In this document: positions 24,489-31,637 of the stretch, in pieces | Layout: the number at the start of each line of letters is the position of its first letter | Position numbering within the stretch: position 1 is the stretch's first letter | Position numbers and translations under genes: made by a program | The notes under the pieces: generated by a model | The model's input: the letters and a program-made list of their open reading frames with translations, nothing else | Database searches by the model: none | What the model was told of the DNA's origin: nothing | Assembly: GCA_009841075.1 (NCBI GenBank) | Contig: VXMP01000073.1 | Coordinates: 1-36,503 of the forward strand | Direction: 5' to 3' | Length of the DNA stretch: 36,503 bases | Source: Acidimicrobiia bacterium | GTDB taxonomy: Bacteria; Actinomycetota; Acidimicrobiia; Spongiisociales; Spongiisociaceae

Positions 24489-25949
24489 TCATTCGGAGTT
24501 GGCGAACTCGTGCTCGGCCAAATCTGAAACCAGGTTCACCAGCGTGCGTACCCCAAATCCCGAACCGCCCTGCGACTGATAATGCTCGTCACGTGGCCAT
24601 CGGGCCGGACCGGCTATGTCAAGATGCGCCCAAGGCACCTCGCCGACGAACTCTTTGAGCAAAAGTGCGGCCGTGATAGCGCCCCCCCAGCGTCCACCGA
24701 TGTTCTTCATATCCGCCATATGGGTATCCAACTGTGAGCGATACTCTTTGGGCAAAGGTAGCTGCCATAGCTGTTCGCCGGCGTCTTTACCTGCTCCGAT
24801 CAGCCGCTCGATGAGCCCCTCGTCGGTTCCCATCACCCCGGCGATGAAATCGCCCAGCGCCACCTTGCAGGCACCGGTCAGGGTGGCCAAATCGACCATA
24901 AGATCGGGACCCGATTCCACTGCGTAGGACAGGGCGTCGGCCAGGATCAGCCTCCCTTCCGCGTCCGTATTCAGCACCTCGATGGTTTTACCGTTGCGGC
25001 AGCGGAGCACGTCACCGGGTTTGGTGGCGAGAGGTCCGGGCATATTGTCGGTGAGCGGGACCAGACCTAGCACCCTGACCGGCAGGCCGAGGCGGGCGAT
25101 GGCCGATATGGAAGCCACCACCGCCGCCGCACCGGACATGTCTGTCTTCATGGTCATCATGGCACTGGCCGGCTTGATACTTAAACCCCCCGAGTCGAAG
25201 ACGATGCCCTTGCCGACCAGGGCGATAAAGGTCTCGGCGTCTTCCGGTTCGTACCACATCTCCAGCATGCAGGGCTCCCGATCCGAACCGGCCGCCACCC
25301 CGAGCACCCCGCCGAATCCGCCCTCTTTCAGGTCTTCCAAGTCGTGGGTTACCAGGCGAACCTCCGCTTCGGAGAGGCGTTCGACAACCTCTGTGCCGAA
25401 TACCTGGGGGGATTTATGCTGAGCCGGGGTGTTTACCAGGTCACGGGCCCAGCAGACCGCCTCCGATATCACCTTCCCCTTCTCCAAATCCTGGCCGGCC
25501 CCCTCTCCTAATAGCACCAACGATTCGATTTGAGAGGGCTTCGGTTTGCTCTTGAATCGGTCGTAGGAGTATTGGGAAAGCCGGATCCCCTCCACTACCG
25601 CCGCCGCCATCCCCTCCCACGCCAACGTGGAAGCCACCGATCCACTCTTCTTGGCGATCCGCCCCAGCCGGCCGGCCGCCCTACGGATGTCGTCTTCACC
25701 AGGTTCTTTACCGACCCCTAACGCCACCACCGTATGGGGGTGGGTCAATCCGGTTCCGAATACGGCACTTTCGCCGGCCTCTCCTTTGAACTCGGCTCGC
25801 TCCAGGGCTTGCGAGAAGCCCGTACCCAGCGTCTCCACATAGTCGTCCATACCGCCCGGCCAGGACAACCCCGGTTGGGCGGCCAAACCTAAGACCTCCA
25901 CCTCGGTTAAGGCGTCAGGTGTCGACTCAAACCTGGTATCCAAATCCAT
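24489..25949 (-). CDS. pepA: leucyl aminopeptidase (M17, PepA-like)
   Basis: Dinuclear zinc/manganese aminopeptidase removing N-terminal residues from peptides in the cytosol. The M17 signature NTDAEGRL is present, with GKGIVFDSGGLSIKPASAMM and KTDMSGAAAV carrying metal ligands and catalytic Lys. The N-terminal macro-like domain (about 1-165) is divergent, as usual. 486 aa is typical. ATG (MDLDTRF) is preferred because AAGGAG lies 10 nt upstream; a TTG three codons earlier would overlap that site. Confidence 0.94.
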   Translation of the reverse strand: MDLDTRFESTPDALTEVEVLGLAAQPGLSWPGGMDDYVETLGTGFSQALERAEFKGEAGESAVFGTGLTHPHTVVALGVGKEPGEDDIRRAAGRLGRIAKKSGSVASTLAWEGMAAAVVEGIRLSQYSYDRFKSKPKPSQIESLVLLGEGAGQDLEKGKVISEAVCWARDLVNTPAQHKSPQVFGTEVVERLSEAEVRLVTHDLEDLKEGGFGGVLGVAAGSDREPCMLEMWYEPEDAETFIALVGKGIVFDSGGLSIKPASAMMTMKTDMSGAAAVVASISAIARLGLPVRVLGLVPLTDNMPGPLATKPGDVLRCRNGKTIEVLNTDAEGRLILADALSYAVESGPDLMVDLATLTGACKVALGDFIAGVMGTDEGLIERLIGAGKDAGEQLWQLPLPKEYRSQLDTHMADMKNIGGRWGGAITAALLLKEFVGEVPWAHLDIAGPARWPRDEHYQSQGGSGFGVRTLVNLVSDLAEHEFANSE

Positions 25950-26022
25950 TTTTTCCAAACTCCTTTTCGATCTACCAATGCCCGTATTTTCTTAGAAAGC
26001 CGAAGCTCGTATGTTCTCAAAT

Positions 26023-26670
26023 CTAACCAAACGGAGCCGCCCCGGAAGCCAGCGCCCGTATAAGTATGACCGATCCGAGGCCGGTCAAAACCGCCAGATA
26101 GCTGAGACCGGTGGCGGCCATAACCCCGGGATAGGACGGATAGCCCAGGCAGAACCAGACCGCCATCATCAGCACCAGCGTGGTGAGGAAAAGCCCCACC
26201 GACACGATTATCGCGGTCGAGGAAGCAGAAATGCCTGGTATCAGATGGAGGGCGGCATCAAGAGCGACACCGGTGCCACCTATCACCCCTAGGGCACGAA
26301 GAGGGCGGCGGGGCATTCTCGGGTCGATCAGGTACCAGTGGCCGAGCACCATTTCGGCTGTTATGCCGCCCAAGGCCAGGCTTCCGGTCAGGGCAGGAAG
26401 GAGCCGGCTGTCGGCCGAGGCATGGGCCAGAAAAAGTAGGGAAGAAACCGCCAACGCCGCCCCCGCCTGCCCGGGGCTCCGACTCATCAGAGCCGCACCG
26501 ATCCCCAAAAGGACCGCTACCGCAGTCAACGGCGTGGGGTCGAAGAACCAGGCCCCCCCGCCCAGCAGCACCACCGTAGCCGCCACCAGGACGGTGTAGC
26601 CGCCCCCTACCACCTTCCAGTAGACCACCAGCGCCCCGGTGCCGGCAACACCCGCGGCCCACATCCCCAT
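26023..26670 (-). CDS. uncharacterised multi-pass membrane protein
   Basis: I do not recognise a named family. The 215 residues form about seven hydrophobic segments joined by short loops, with little outside the membrane. The most conserved-looking piece is the polar loop GHWYLIDPRMPRRPLRALG near the middle. The segment MWAAGVAGTGALVVYWKVVGGGY opens the protein. I chose the ATG with GGAG 6 nt upstream. A TTG eight codons earlier would overlap the amidase stop as TTGA and is a real alternative. Linkage to the amidase and pepA is close (overlap or a few nt), so it is likely co-transcribed. It could be a channel or a membrane-bound enzyme subunit; nothing decides. Confidence 0.75.
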   Translation of the reverse strand: MGMWAAGVAGTGALVVYWKVVGGGYTVLVAATVVLLGGGAWFFDPTPLTAVAVLLGIGAALMSRSPGQAGAALAVSSLLFLAHASADSRLLPALTGSLALGGITAEMVLGHWYLIDPRMPRRPLRALGVIGGTGVALDAALHLIPGISASSTAIIVSVGLFLTTLVLMMAVWFCLGYPSYPGVMAATGLSYLAVLTGLGSVILIRALASGAAPFG

Positions 26671-26690
26671 GACCGTCTCCGGGCTGAAGG

Positions 26691-28205
26691 TCAACCCGAA
26701 TCCAACCCGTTATGGAGGGGAGGGACGGGATTTTGGGGAGAAGGGTGGACGGGGGGCGGAAATATCCTTAACGCCCGGGCCAGATACATGGCGGTCTCTG
26801 CCTTGGTTAGGTGCTCTTCGGGACAGAACCGAGCCGGAGGTGCCGAGCAAATCCCGGTGATGCCGGCCGCAACCACCTTGTTGATGGCCTCGGCGTGAGA
26901 ACTTTTACTGACATCGACGAAGACGATCTCGTGGTTCTCCGACAAGGGAAAGGCGCGGGAGATCAGCGAGGCCGCCTGAGCCCGGTTAACCATCTCATAG
27001 GGACAGAAACGGATCGGATCAACCGCACAACCTCGGGTTATCCCCAACTCGGCCAGACGCTCCACGAAGGGTGCCCACCAGCGGTCGGTCGGGCTATCGG
27101 CAAAACGGGACTTCAGAATCGGGTCCGGATCCTGCCCGTCGATGGTTCTCACCAGCCATACCGCCATCATCCACCGCCTGATCGGCTGATCCGGACATAT
27201 CAAATCCGGCCCGCATTCTGTACCGGCCAGGATTCCGTAGGCGGCCAGCTCGTCCACCCCGTCCAGGTAGTCGCCACTCTGATAGTCGTCGAACCCCTGC
27301 TCGTCCCGTCCGATGTCTTCGTATTCAAAATCGGGGCAGCCTCTAACCCCTCCGGTGGTGGCAGGGCGGGTGAAGCTGAACATCGGATTGAAACCGGAGC
27401 CGGGGTCGGTGGTGGTGAGATACCGTTCGATACCGTCGGCGATCGCCATCGCCTCCACCTTCTGCACGGCCGGATCGGCCAGGAGACTGGCCTCCGCAGG
27501 ATTAGACAGGTAGGCGGCCTCGGTGATAACGGTTGCTATGCCCGGGGTTCGTCTGAGAATCCCGTACAGATCTGCGTCGGTCTGGTAATCCCACACCGAG
27601 GAGGCACCTTGAAGAGCGGTTTTGCGCCAGTCGACGTCGTAGACGGCCAGCGCCCCCTGAACCTCCTCGTAGAGTATCCCGGCCAAACGCCTGGAGTTGG
27701 TGTTCCGGATCTGATGGAAAATCTCCGTACCAGGAAGGGTGGAACGGCTTACCGCCCCGCCGTTGTGATGGATCGAAATGAACACGTCCGGTTTCAGGGC
27801 TCGGGCTATTTCGGCCCTGACCACGATCGGGAGCCTGATATCGTCGGTTCTGGTCAAAACGGCACCGAAGCCTCGGCTGCGTAGCTCTTCGGCCAGCAAT
27901 TTCGAGACCGCCAGGTTCAGGTCTTTTTCGGACAGCCCGTTTCTACCTACCGCACCGGTTTCGCTTCCTCCGTGTCCCGGGTCGATAACCACCTCCACAC
28001 GGGACAGGTGGGTTCCTCCCCTGACGGTGGCCTCGTTCCAGCAGGTGGTGGTGACCAGGTAGCCGTCCGGCTGTTTTTCCCGTACCGGAAGCACCAGTCC
28101 GCTTTCGGTTACGACCACCCCGTCGCCGGGTGGACCGGTTTCCTGGGCACCGGCAGGTGAGGAGGGCATCACGGGTATTAAAGAAAGGAGAGCCGTAATC
28201 AGCAC
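26691..28205 (-). CDS. exported N-acetylmuramoyl-L-alanine amidase with SLH-like repeats
   Basis: Zinc amidase cutting the bond between MurNAc and the stem peptide of peptidoglycan. A signal peptide (about 1-21, ending SSPAGAQ) is followed by an Amidase_3 domain (about 70-265). Zinc ligands are His78 (DPGHGG), Glu93 and His146 (SIHHN); the catalytic Glu229 is in ITEAAYLSNP. The C-terminal region (about 300-490) has three repeats of the SLH type, two with the pattern C...FCP followed by an A/T-rich helix (CAVDPIRFCPYE, CSAPPARFCPEE); these likely anchor the enzyme to the wall. The Cys pairs suggest one disulfide per repeat. The GTG start has GGAGG 6 nt upstream. Confidence 0.9.
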   Translation of the reverse strand: MLITALLSLIPVMPSSPAGAQETGPPGDGVVVTESGLVLPVREKQPDGYLVTTTCWNEATVRGGTHLSRVEVVIDPGHGGSETGAVGRNGLSEKDLNLAVSKLLAEELRSRGFGAVLTRTDDIRLPIVVRAEIARALKPDVFISIHHNGGAVSRSTLPGTEIFHQIRNTNSRRLAGILYEEVQGALAVYDVDWRKTALQGASSVWDYQTDADLYGILRRTPGIATVITEAAYLSNPAEASLLADPAVQKVEAMAIADGIERYLTTTDPGSGFNPMFSFTRPATTGGVRGCPDFEYEDIGRDEQGFDDYQSGDYLDGVDELAAYGILAGTECGPDLICPDQPIRRWMMAVWLVRTIDGQDPDPILKSRFADSPTDRWWAPFVERLAELGITRGCAVDPIRFCPYEMVNRAQAASLISRAFPLSENHEIVFVDVSKSSHAEAINKVVAAGITGICSAPPARFCPEEHLTKAETAMYLARALRIFPPPVHPSPQNPVPPLHNGLDSG

Positions 28206-28318
28206 CCAGACCCTCCAGGAGTGGGCGACCCTGATAGATTTTGGAGAGGTTTTGCCGCTTTTTGCGATAAGAATTGGTTTGAGGATTGGGTAGATGGGTT
28301 TGATTTTCGCTTTTCTGG

Positions 28319-28636
28319 TCAGCGACCCTCAGCCACCAGTTCAGGATTGTAGGGTTCGATCATTATGCACTCCCCCGGGCACTCTTCGGCAGACTCTATA
28401 ACGTCTTCTATCAGGCTGTCCGGCACCCGGGCCACCCCGCGGGCTCCCTCCGGCCCGTGACCGTCACCGTCACCGTCATCAAAAATAAGGGTCGAACCGA
28501 AGTGGCGGGCTTCTTCTTTCACCACCCAAAGCCCGTCGTCACGACCCTCGAATACATCGGGGGCGATTTCCTCGCAAATGCCGTCACCGGTGCACAGGTC
28601 CTGGTCGATCCACACCATCATCTTGTAGTCGGCCAT
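28319..28636 (-). CDS. single-cluster ferredoxin with Asp at a ligand position
   Basis: Small iron-sulfur electron carrier. The motif CTGDGIC gives Cys15, Asp18 and Cys21, and CPGEC gives Cys86 and Cys90. Cys15, Cys21 and Cys86 match the three ligands of one-cluster bacterial ferredoxins; Asp18 occupies the place of the fourth ligand, as in Pyrococcus furiosus ferredoxin, where a [4Fe-4S] cluster is held by Asp. Cys90 replaces the usual Ala-Ile after CPxxA. An acidic Gly-rich insert (about 47-70) is unusual. At 105 aa it is longer than the 60-80 typical of the group. Partner enzymes are not adjacent. Confidence 0.85.
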   Translation of the reverse strand: MADYKMMVWIDQDLCTGDGICEEIAPDVFEGRDDGLWVVKEEARHFGSTLIFDDGDGDGHGPEGARGVARVPDSLIEDVIESAEECPGECIMIEPYNPELVAEGR

Positions 28637-28824
28637 GGCTTCTTAGACTCCTTCAATCCGGTCGGTTCCATTATGGCCCATCCCTACCAACGACCCCTAA
28701 TCCGGGCCCTGGTATGTGGTGGGGATATCCTATAGGGTAACAGTCGGGAAACCCTACCGGTGGTTACCCTTTCGGCAGAATCATGGCGGGTCGGCCTACC
28801 CCTACTTGATCTGAGCTAAATGTA
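28637..28824. promoter_or_regulatory. divergent intergenic region with inverted repeat
   Basis: The point where minus-strand genes on the left meet plus-strand genes on the right. AGGGTAAC (28734-28741) and GTTACCCT (28763-28770) form an 8-bp perfect inverted repeat with a 21-nt spacer. CTATAGGAT on the minus strand near it may be a -10 for the ferredoxin. A regulator binding the repeat could control either gene. Confidence 0.4.
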
Positions 28825-29082
28825 ATGACAAATGAAACGGAATTACTTGCTCGTATCACAGTACGGTCGGATGTGTTCGGTGGTAAACCTATCATTCGTG
28901 ATATGCGTATGGCCGTAGAGCACGTTCTGGGGATGCTCGCGGCCGGGGATACAGTTCCTACCATCCTGTCTGAGTACCCGTTTCTTGAGGCCGAGGATAT
29001 CCAAGCCTGCCTGGTATTTGCCTATCGCTCCCTGGCCGGGGAGCAGGTGTACGAACGCTTGGCGGTACGTTCAGCACCATGA
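28825..29082 (+). CDS. DUF433 family protein (VapB-like antitoxin), orphan
   Basis: An 85-residue DUF433 protein. The family signature is plain: ITVRSDVFGGKPIIRDMRM (usually GxPxIxGTR), then a helix-turn-helix-like stretch with MLAAGDTVPTILSEYP and EAEDIQACLVFAYR. DUF433 proteins usually precede a DUF5615 PIN-like toxin and act as DNA-binding antitoxins. No toxin gene follows: the 91-nt A/T-rich gap leads to a membrane protein. The usual GTR is replaced by RDMRM. The gene is less GC-rich than its neighbours, which with the missing partner suggests a transferred and reduced module. Confidence 0.8.
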   Translation: MTNETELLARITVRSDVFGGKPIIRDMRMAVEHVLGMLAAGDTVPTILSEYPFLEAEDIQACLVFAYRSLAGEQVYERLAVRSAP

Positions 29083-29173
29083 GTATTGGGCTTCACAGGA
29101 ACTCCTTGTCTCTCTTAGTTCATACAGTTTAAGATTGTTATCCTTTTTATTCCTCTAAACTGCCTCTTGTAAA

Positions 29174-29773
29174 TTGTTTTCTGCGCGCGCTCGAACGGTT
29201 TGGTCTCGCATGCCGGGGCTGGTGTTTGGGTTGATCCTGTTTGGATCGGGTATGGCCCTGACCGTGCGGGCCGACCTGGGCTTGACCCCGTGGTTCGTTT
29301 TCCATCAGGGACTGGCCGCCCATATCCCTTTATCTATCGGGCTGATCACGATTGTGGTGAGCATGGTCCTGCTGTTGGCCTGGATTCCTTTGCGCCAACG
29401 GCCCGGTATCGGCACCATTTTGAACGCCACCGTGGTCGGGGTGGTGATCGACCTGATCTTGTTTCTGGTGGGAGAGACCGATCTCCTGTGGCTACAGATT
29501 TTTTACCTGGTGGGCGGAATCGGCCTGGTGGCGATCGGGTCCGGCCTGTACATCGGTGCCCGGCTCGGTCCCGGGCCGAGGGACGGGATCATGACCGGTC
29601 TGGCCGAGCGCGGCTTGTCGATCCGCCTGGCCCGAACCCTTATCGAAGGAACGGTTTTGGTAGCCGGATGGTTGTTGGGTGGTGCGGTCGGGGTCGGGAC
29701 CGTAGTTTTCACCATCACTATCGGGCCATTGATCCAGCCGGTCCTCAGGCGGGCCGATAAGGGCCCGATATAA
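29174..29773 (+). CDS. YczE/YyaS/YitT-type membrane protein
   Basis: Integral membrane protein with about five to six helices. It shows the pattern typical of YczE-like proteins: FGSGMALTVRADLGLTPWFVFHQGL near the start, WIPLRQRPGIGTILN, then GARLGPGPRDGIMTGL and RLARTLIEGTVLVAGWLLGG. The function of the family is unknown. The start is uncertain: TTG at 29174 and ATG at 29210 are both in frame and neither has a clear ribosome-binding site. The A/T-rich gap upstream may hold its promoter. Confidence 0.8.
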   Translation: MFSARARTVWSRMPGLVFGLILFGSGMALTVRADLGLTPWFVFHQGLAAHIPLSIGLITIVVSMVLLLAWIPLRQRPGIGTILNATVVGVVIDLILFLVGETDLLWLQIFYLVGGIGLVAIGSGLYIGARLGPGPRDGIMTGLAERGLSIRLARTLIEGTVLVAGWLLGGAVGVGTVVFTITIGPLIQPVLRRADKGPI

Positions 29774-29803
29774 AAGTCCGGACCCAGGGCTAACCTTCCG
29801 CAG

Positions 29804-30565
29804 GTGCGTTTCCGGCTGTTCGGGTTTCCTGTCCACCTCCATTTCAGCTTCCTACTGATTCTGGTATTCCTGTTCGACAGCGCTTACAGTCGGGAAGCCG
29901 CCCTCCTCTGGGCGGCAGCCATCCTTATCTCGGTGATACTCCACGAGCTGGGACACGCGGCCACCGTGCGTAGGCTGGGTGGCCGGGTCGAAGGCATCAC
30001 CATCCACGGCTTGGGAGGGGCCACCTACTGGCGGGAAATGGGTAACAGCCTGGACGGCTGGAAGCTCTTCGCCATCGCCGCCTCCGGGTCAGGGGTGGGA
30101 TTGTTCGCCGGTCTGGGCCTTTACTGGTACGCACGGATGGGGGGATTGGGCCGGTTTGGCCAACTGGCCATCGAAAGCCCCTGGACTATCAATCTGAGGG
30201 CGGCAGACTTCTACGACCAATACCTGGTCTTCTTTGTGGGGGCGTTCATCTGGGTTTCGGTGGTGTGGGGTTTGGTCAACTGGCTACCCATCGGCGGGTT
30301 GGACGGGTCGAAGATGCTCCGGGCAGTCATGATCCGCTTCCTAGGTCCAAGTGGTGACCTCCATTCCCGAATTATCGGAATGCTCTTCGGTATCGCCGTA
30401 GCGTATTGGGCCTGGCAGCGGGGGTTTAGGATAGCGGCCGTCCTCGCTCTGGTGTTCTCCGGTGCCGACCTGGTGTCCTACCGGCGGCCCATCCTTCCTC
30501 CTCCGGTACCGCCGAGTGGTGCCCCTCCTCGACCCATGAATCCCGAGGATCGGGCCGAAGAGTAG
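29804..30565 (+). CDS. site-2 protease family zinc metalloprotease (M50)
   Basis: Second intramembrane protease of the window, of the compact type without a PDZ or CBS domain. HELGH (about 47-51) is the zinc site and NWLPIGGLDGSK (about 163-174) supplies the third ligand Asp. Hydrophobic segments at about 10-25, 34-52, 87-108, 140-162 and 195-220 fit a five- to six-pass protein. The C-terminal tail is short, Pro-rich and cytosolic-looking. It starts with GTG 30 nt after the YczE-like gene and is probably co-transcribed. Substrate unknown; at 253 aa it is much shorter than RseP. Confidence 0.85.
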   Translation: MRFRLFGFPVHLHFSFLLILVFLFDSAYSREAALLWAAAILISVILHELGHAATVRRLGGRVEGITIHGLGGATYWREMGNSLDGWKLFAIAASGSGVGLFAGLGLYWYARMGGLGRFGQLAIESPWTINLRAADFYDQYLVFFVGAFIWVSVVWGLVNWLPIGGLDGSKMLRAVMIRFLGPSGDLHSRIIGMLFGIAVAYWAWQRGFRIAAVLALVFSGADLVSYRRPILPPPVPPSGAPPRPMNPEDRAEE

Positions 30566-30746
30566 GCGACAAACCCCTTCTTCCCCCTGTTCATCAGGGT
30601 AATCGATCAATCTCTCCTTGCCTTAAGTCATCAGTCGCCGTCCTTTAACCCGAGAATGAGAAAAATTTCCCTTATATAAGAGTTTTTAGCCTTGTAAATA
30701 GTGATACATTTGATAGAGGTTCATTTTTGCCGACAGATGGAGGGTT
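30566..30746 (+). other. A/T-rich region upstream of the exported cassette
   Basis: A 181-nt gap that turns strongly A/T-rich in its second half. TGA-TACATT (an extended -10-like element) and TTATATAA occur in it, but no -35 is convincing. A GGAGG-type site lies just before the next ATG. It probably holds the promoter of the two exported-protein genes. Confidence 0.35.
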
Positions 30747-31637
30747 ATGGGCAATTCGGTCGAAAGAAGCCTTTTCCTGGTCTTTGTAGCAGGGGTTTTG
30801 GCCACGTTATACCTGTTCAACGATTCCGGTTCATCCCCACAGCCGGAAGGTGACCTACCTCCTGAGCCGACGGTTCAATCCGCTGACAGTCCAACTACGT
30901 CCGACCTGGAGATAGTCGAGATAACCGACCCCATTACCGGCGATCAACCGGAAGCGCTCGAAGAAACCCCTCCCGGCCACCAAGACACCCACGACCATAA
31001 TCACGACCACCATGATCACGACCGCGAAAATATCCCCACCACCACCCTCATCTATCCGCCCACCGGACGCATCGAGCAGATCGACCCGTCTCCACCACCG
31101 GAGGAAGACGGACAGCCCGGCAAGTGTGCTCCCATCCAAGAGTTGTGGGGAGGAGATAGCTATCCGGTCGAGGATCCCTGCACCCTGGCAGAGGTGCGCC
31201 GAGCCCTATACCTGGCCTATACCGGAACAGACGAACAACGCCGGTCGGTGATCCGGAACGGACATCTCCTAGACGAGGTTTTCGCCGCCCTGGACGACTA
31301 CGGACGAACCCATGATGCCGCCTTCTTCGATCCGGAACGGCGGGGCCAGGCCGAGGTTATCTTCGAAGGCATTTCCTGGCGAGGAGGTCCGGAAGCCGAA
31401 CAGGGAGTGATCGCGGTGCTGTTCCGGCTTAATCATCCCGAAATCGAGCCGACCGATTCCCTATTGGACACCCTGGTTCAGGTAGACGGACGTTGGAAAC
31501 TCTCCTACCGAAGATCGTATTGCGTAAAGGTGGTGGTAATCATGGAATTCATGGGAAATGACGTGCGCTGCCCGGTTGACCCGAATCCCGAGATCAACGA
31601 GGACGAGGCGACGGACTCGACCGGTAGGTACCGTTAA
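30747..31637 (+). CDS. unrecognised membrane-anchored exported protein with His-rich linker
   Basis: No family recognised. One N-terminal membrane segment (about 8-24), without a clear cleavage site, anchors a 270-residue exterior part. An acidic Pro/Thr/Glu-rich spacer (25-125) contains a His/Asp cluster at 78-92 with seven His, a likely divalent-metal binding patch. The rest (127-280) looks like a small alpha/beta domain; LDTLVQVDGRWKLSYRRSYC resembles the closing strands of NTF2-like domains, and Cys127, Cys145, Cys259 and Cys275 could form disulfides. The stop is followed directly by the ATG of the next exported protein, so the two are almost certainly co-translated. Confidence 0.75.
   Translation: MGNSVERSLFLVFVAGVLATLYLFNDSGSSPQPEGDLPPEPTVQSADSPTTSDLEIVEITDPITGDQPEALEETPPGHQDTHDHNHDHHDHDRENIPTTTLIYPPTGRIEQIDPSPPPEEDGQPGKCAPIQELWGGDSYPVEDPCTLAEVRRALYLAYTGTDEQRRSVIRNGHLLDEVFAALDDYGRTHDAAFFDPERRGQAEVIFEGISWRGGPEAEQGVIAVLFRLNHPEIEPTDSLLDTLVQVDGRWKLSYRRSYCVKVVVIMEFMGNDVRCPVDPNPEINEDEATDSTGRYR

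Noticed and set aside
29083-29173. Toxin gene after the DUF433 antitoxin
   Set aside because: The 91-nt gap is too short and has no suitable frame.
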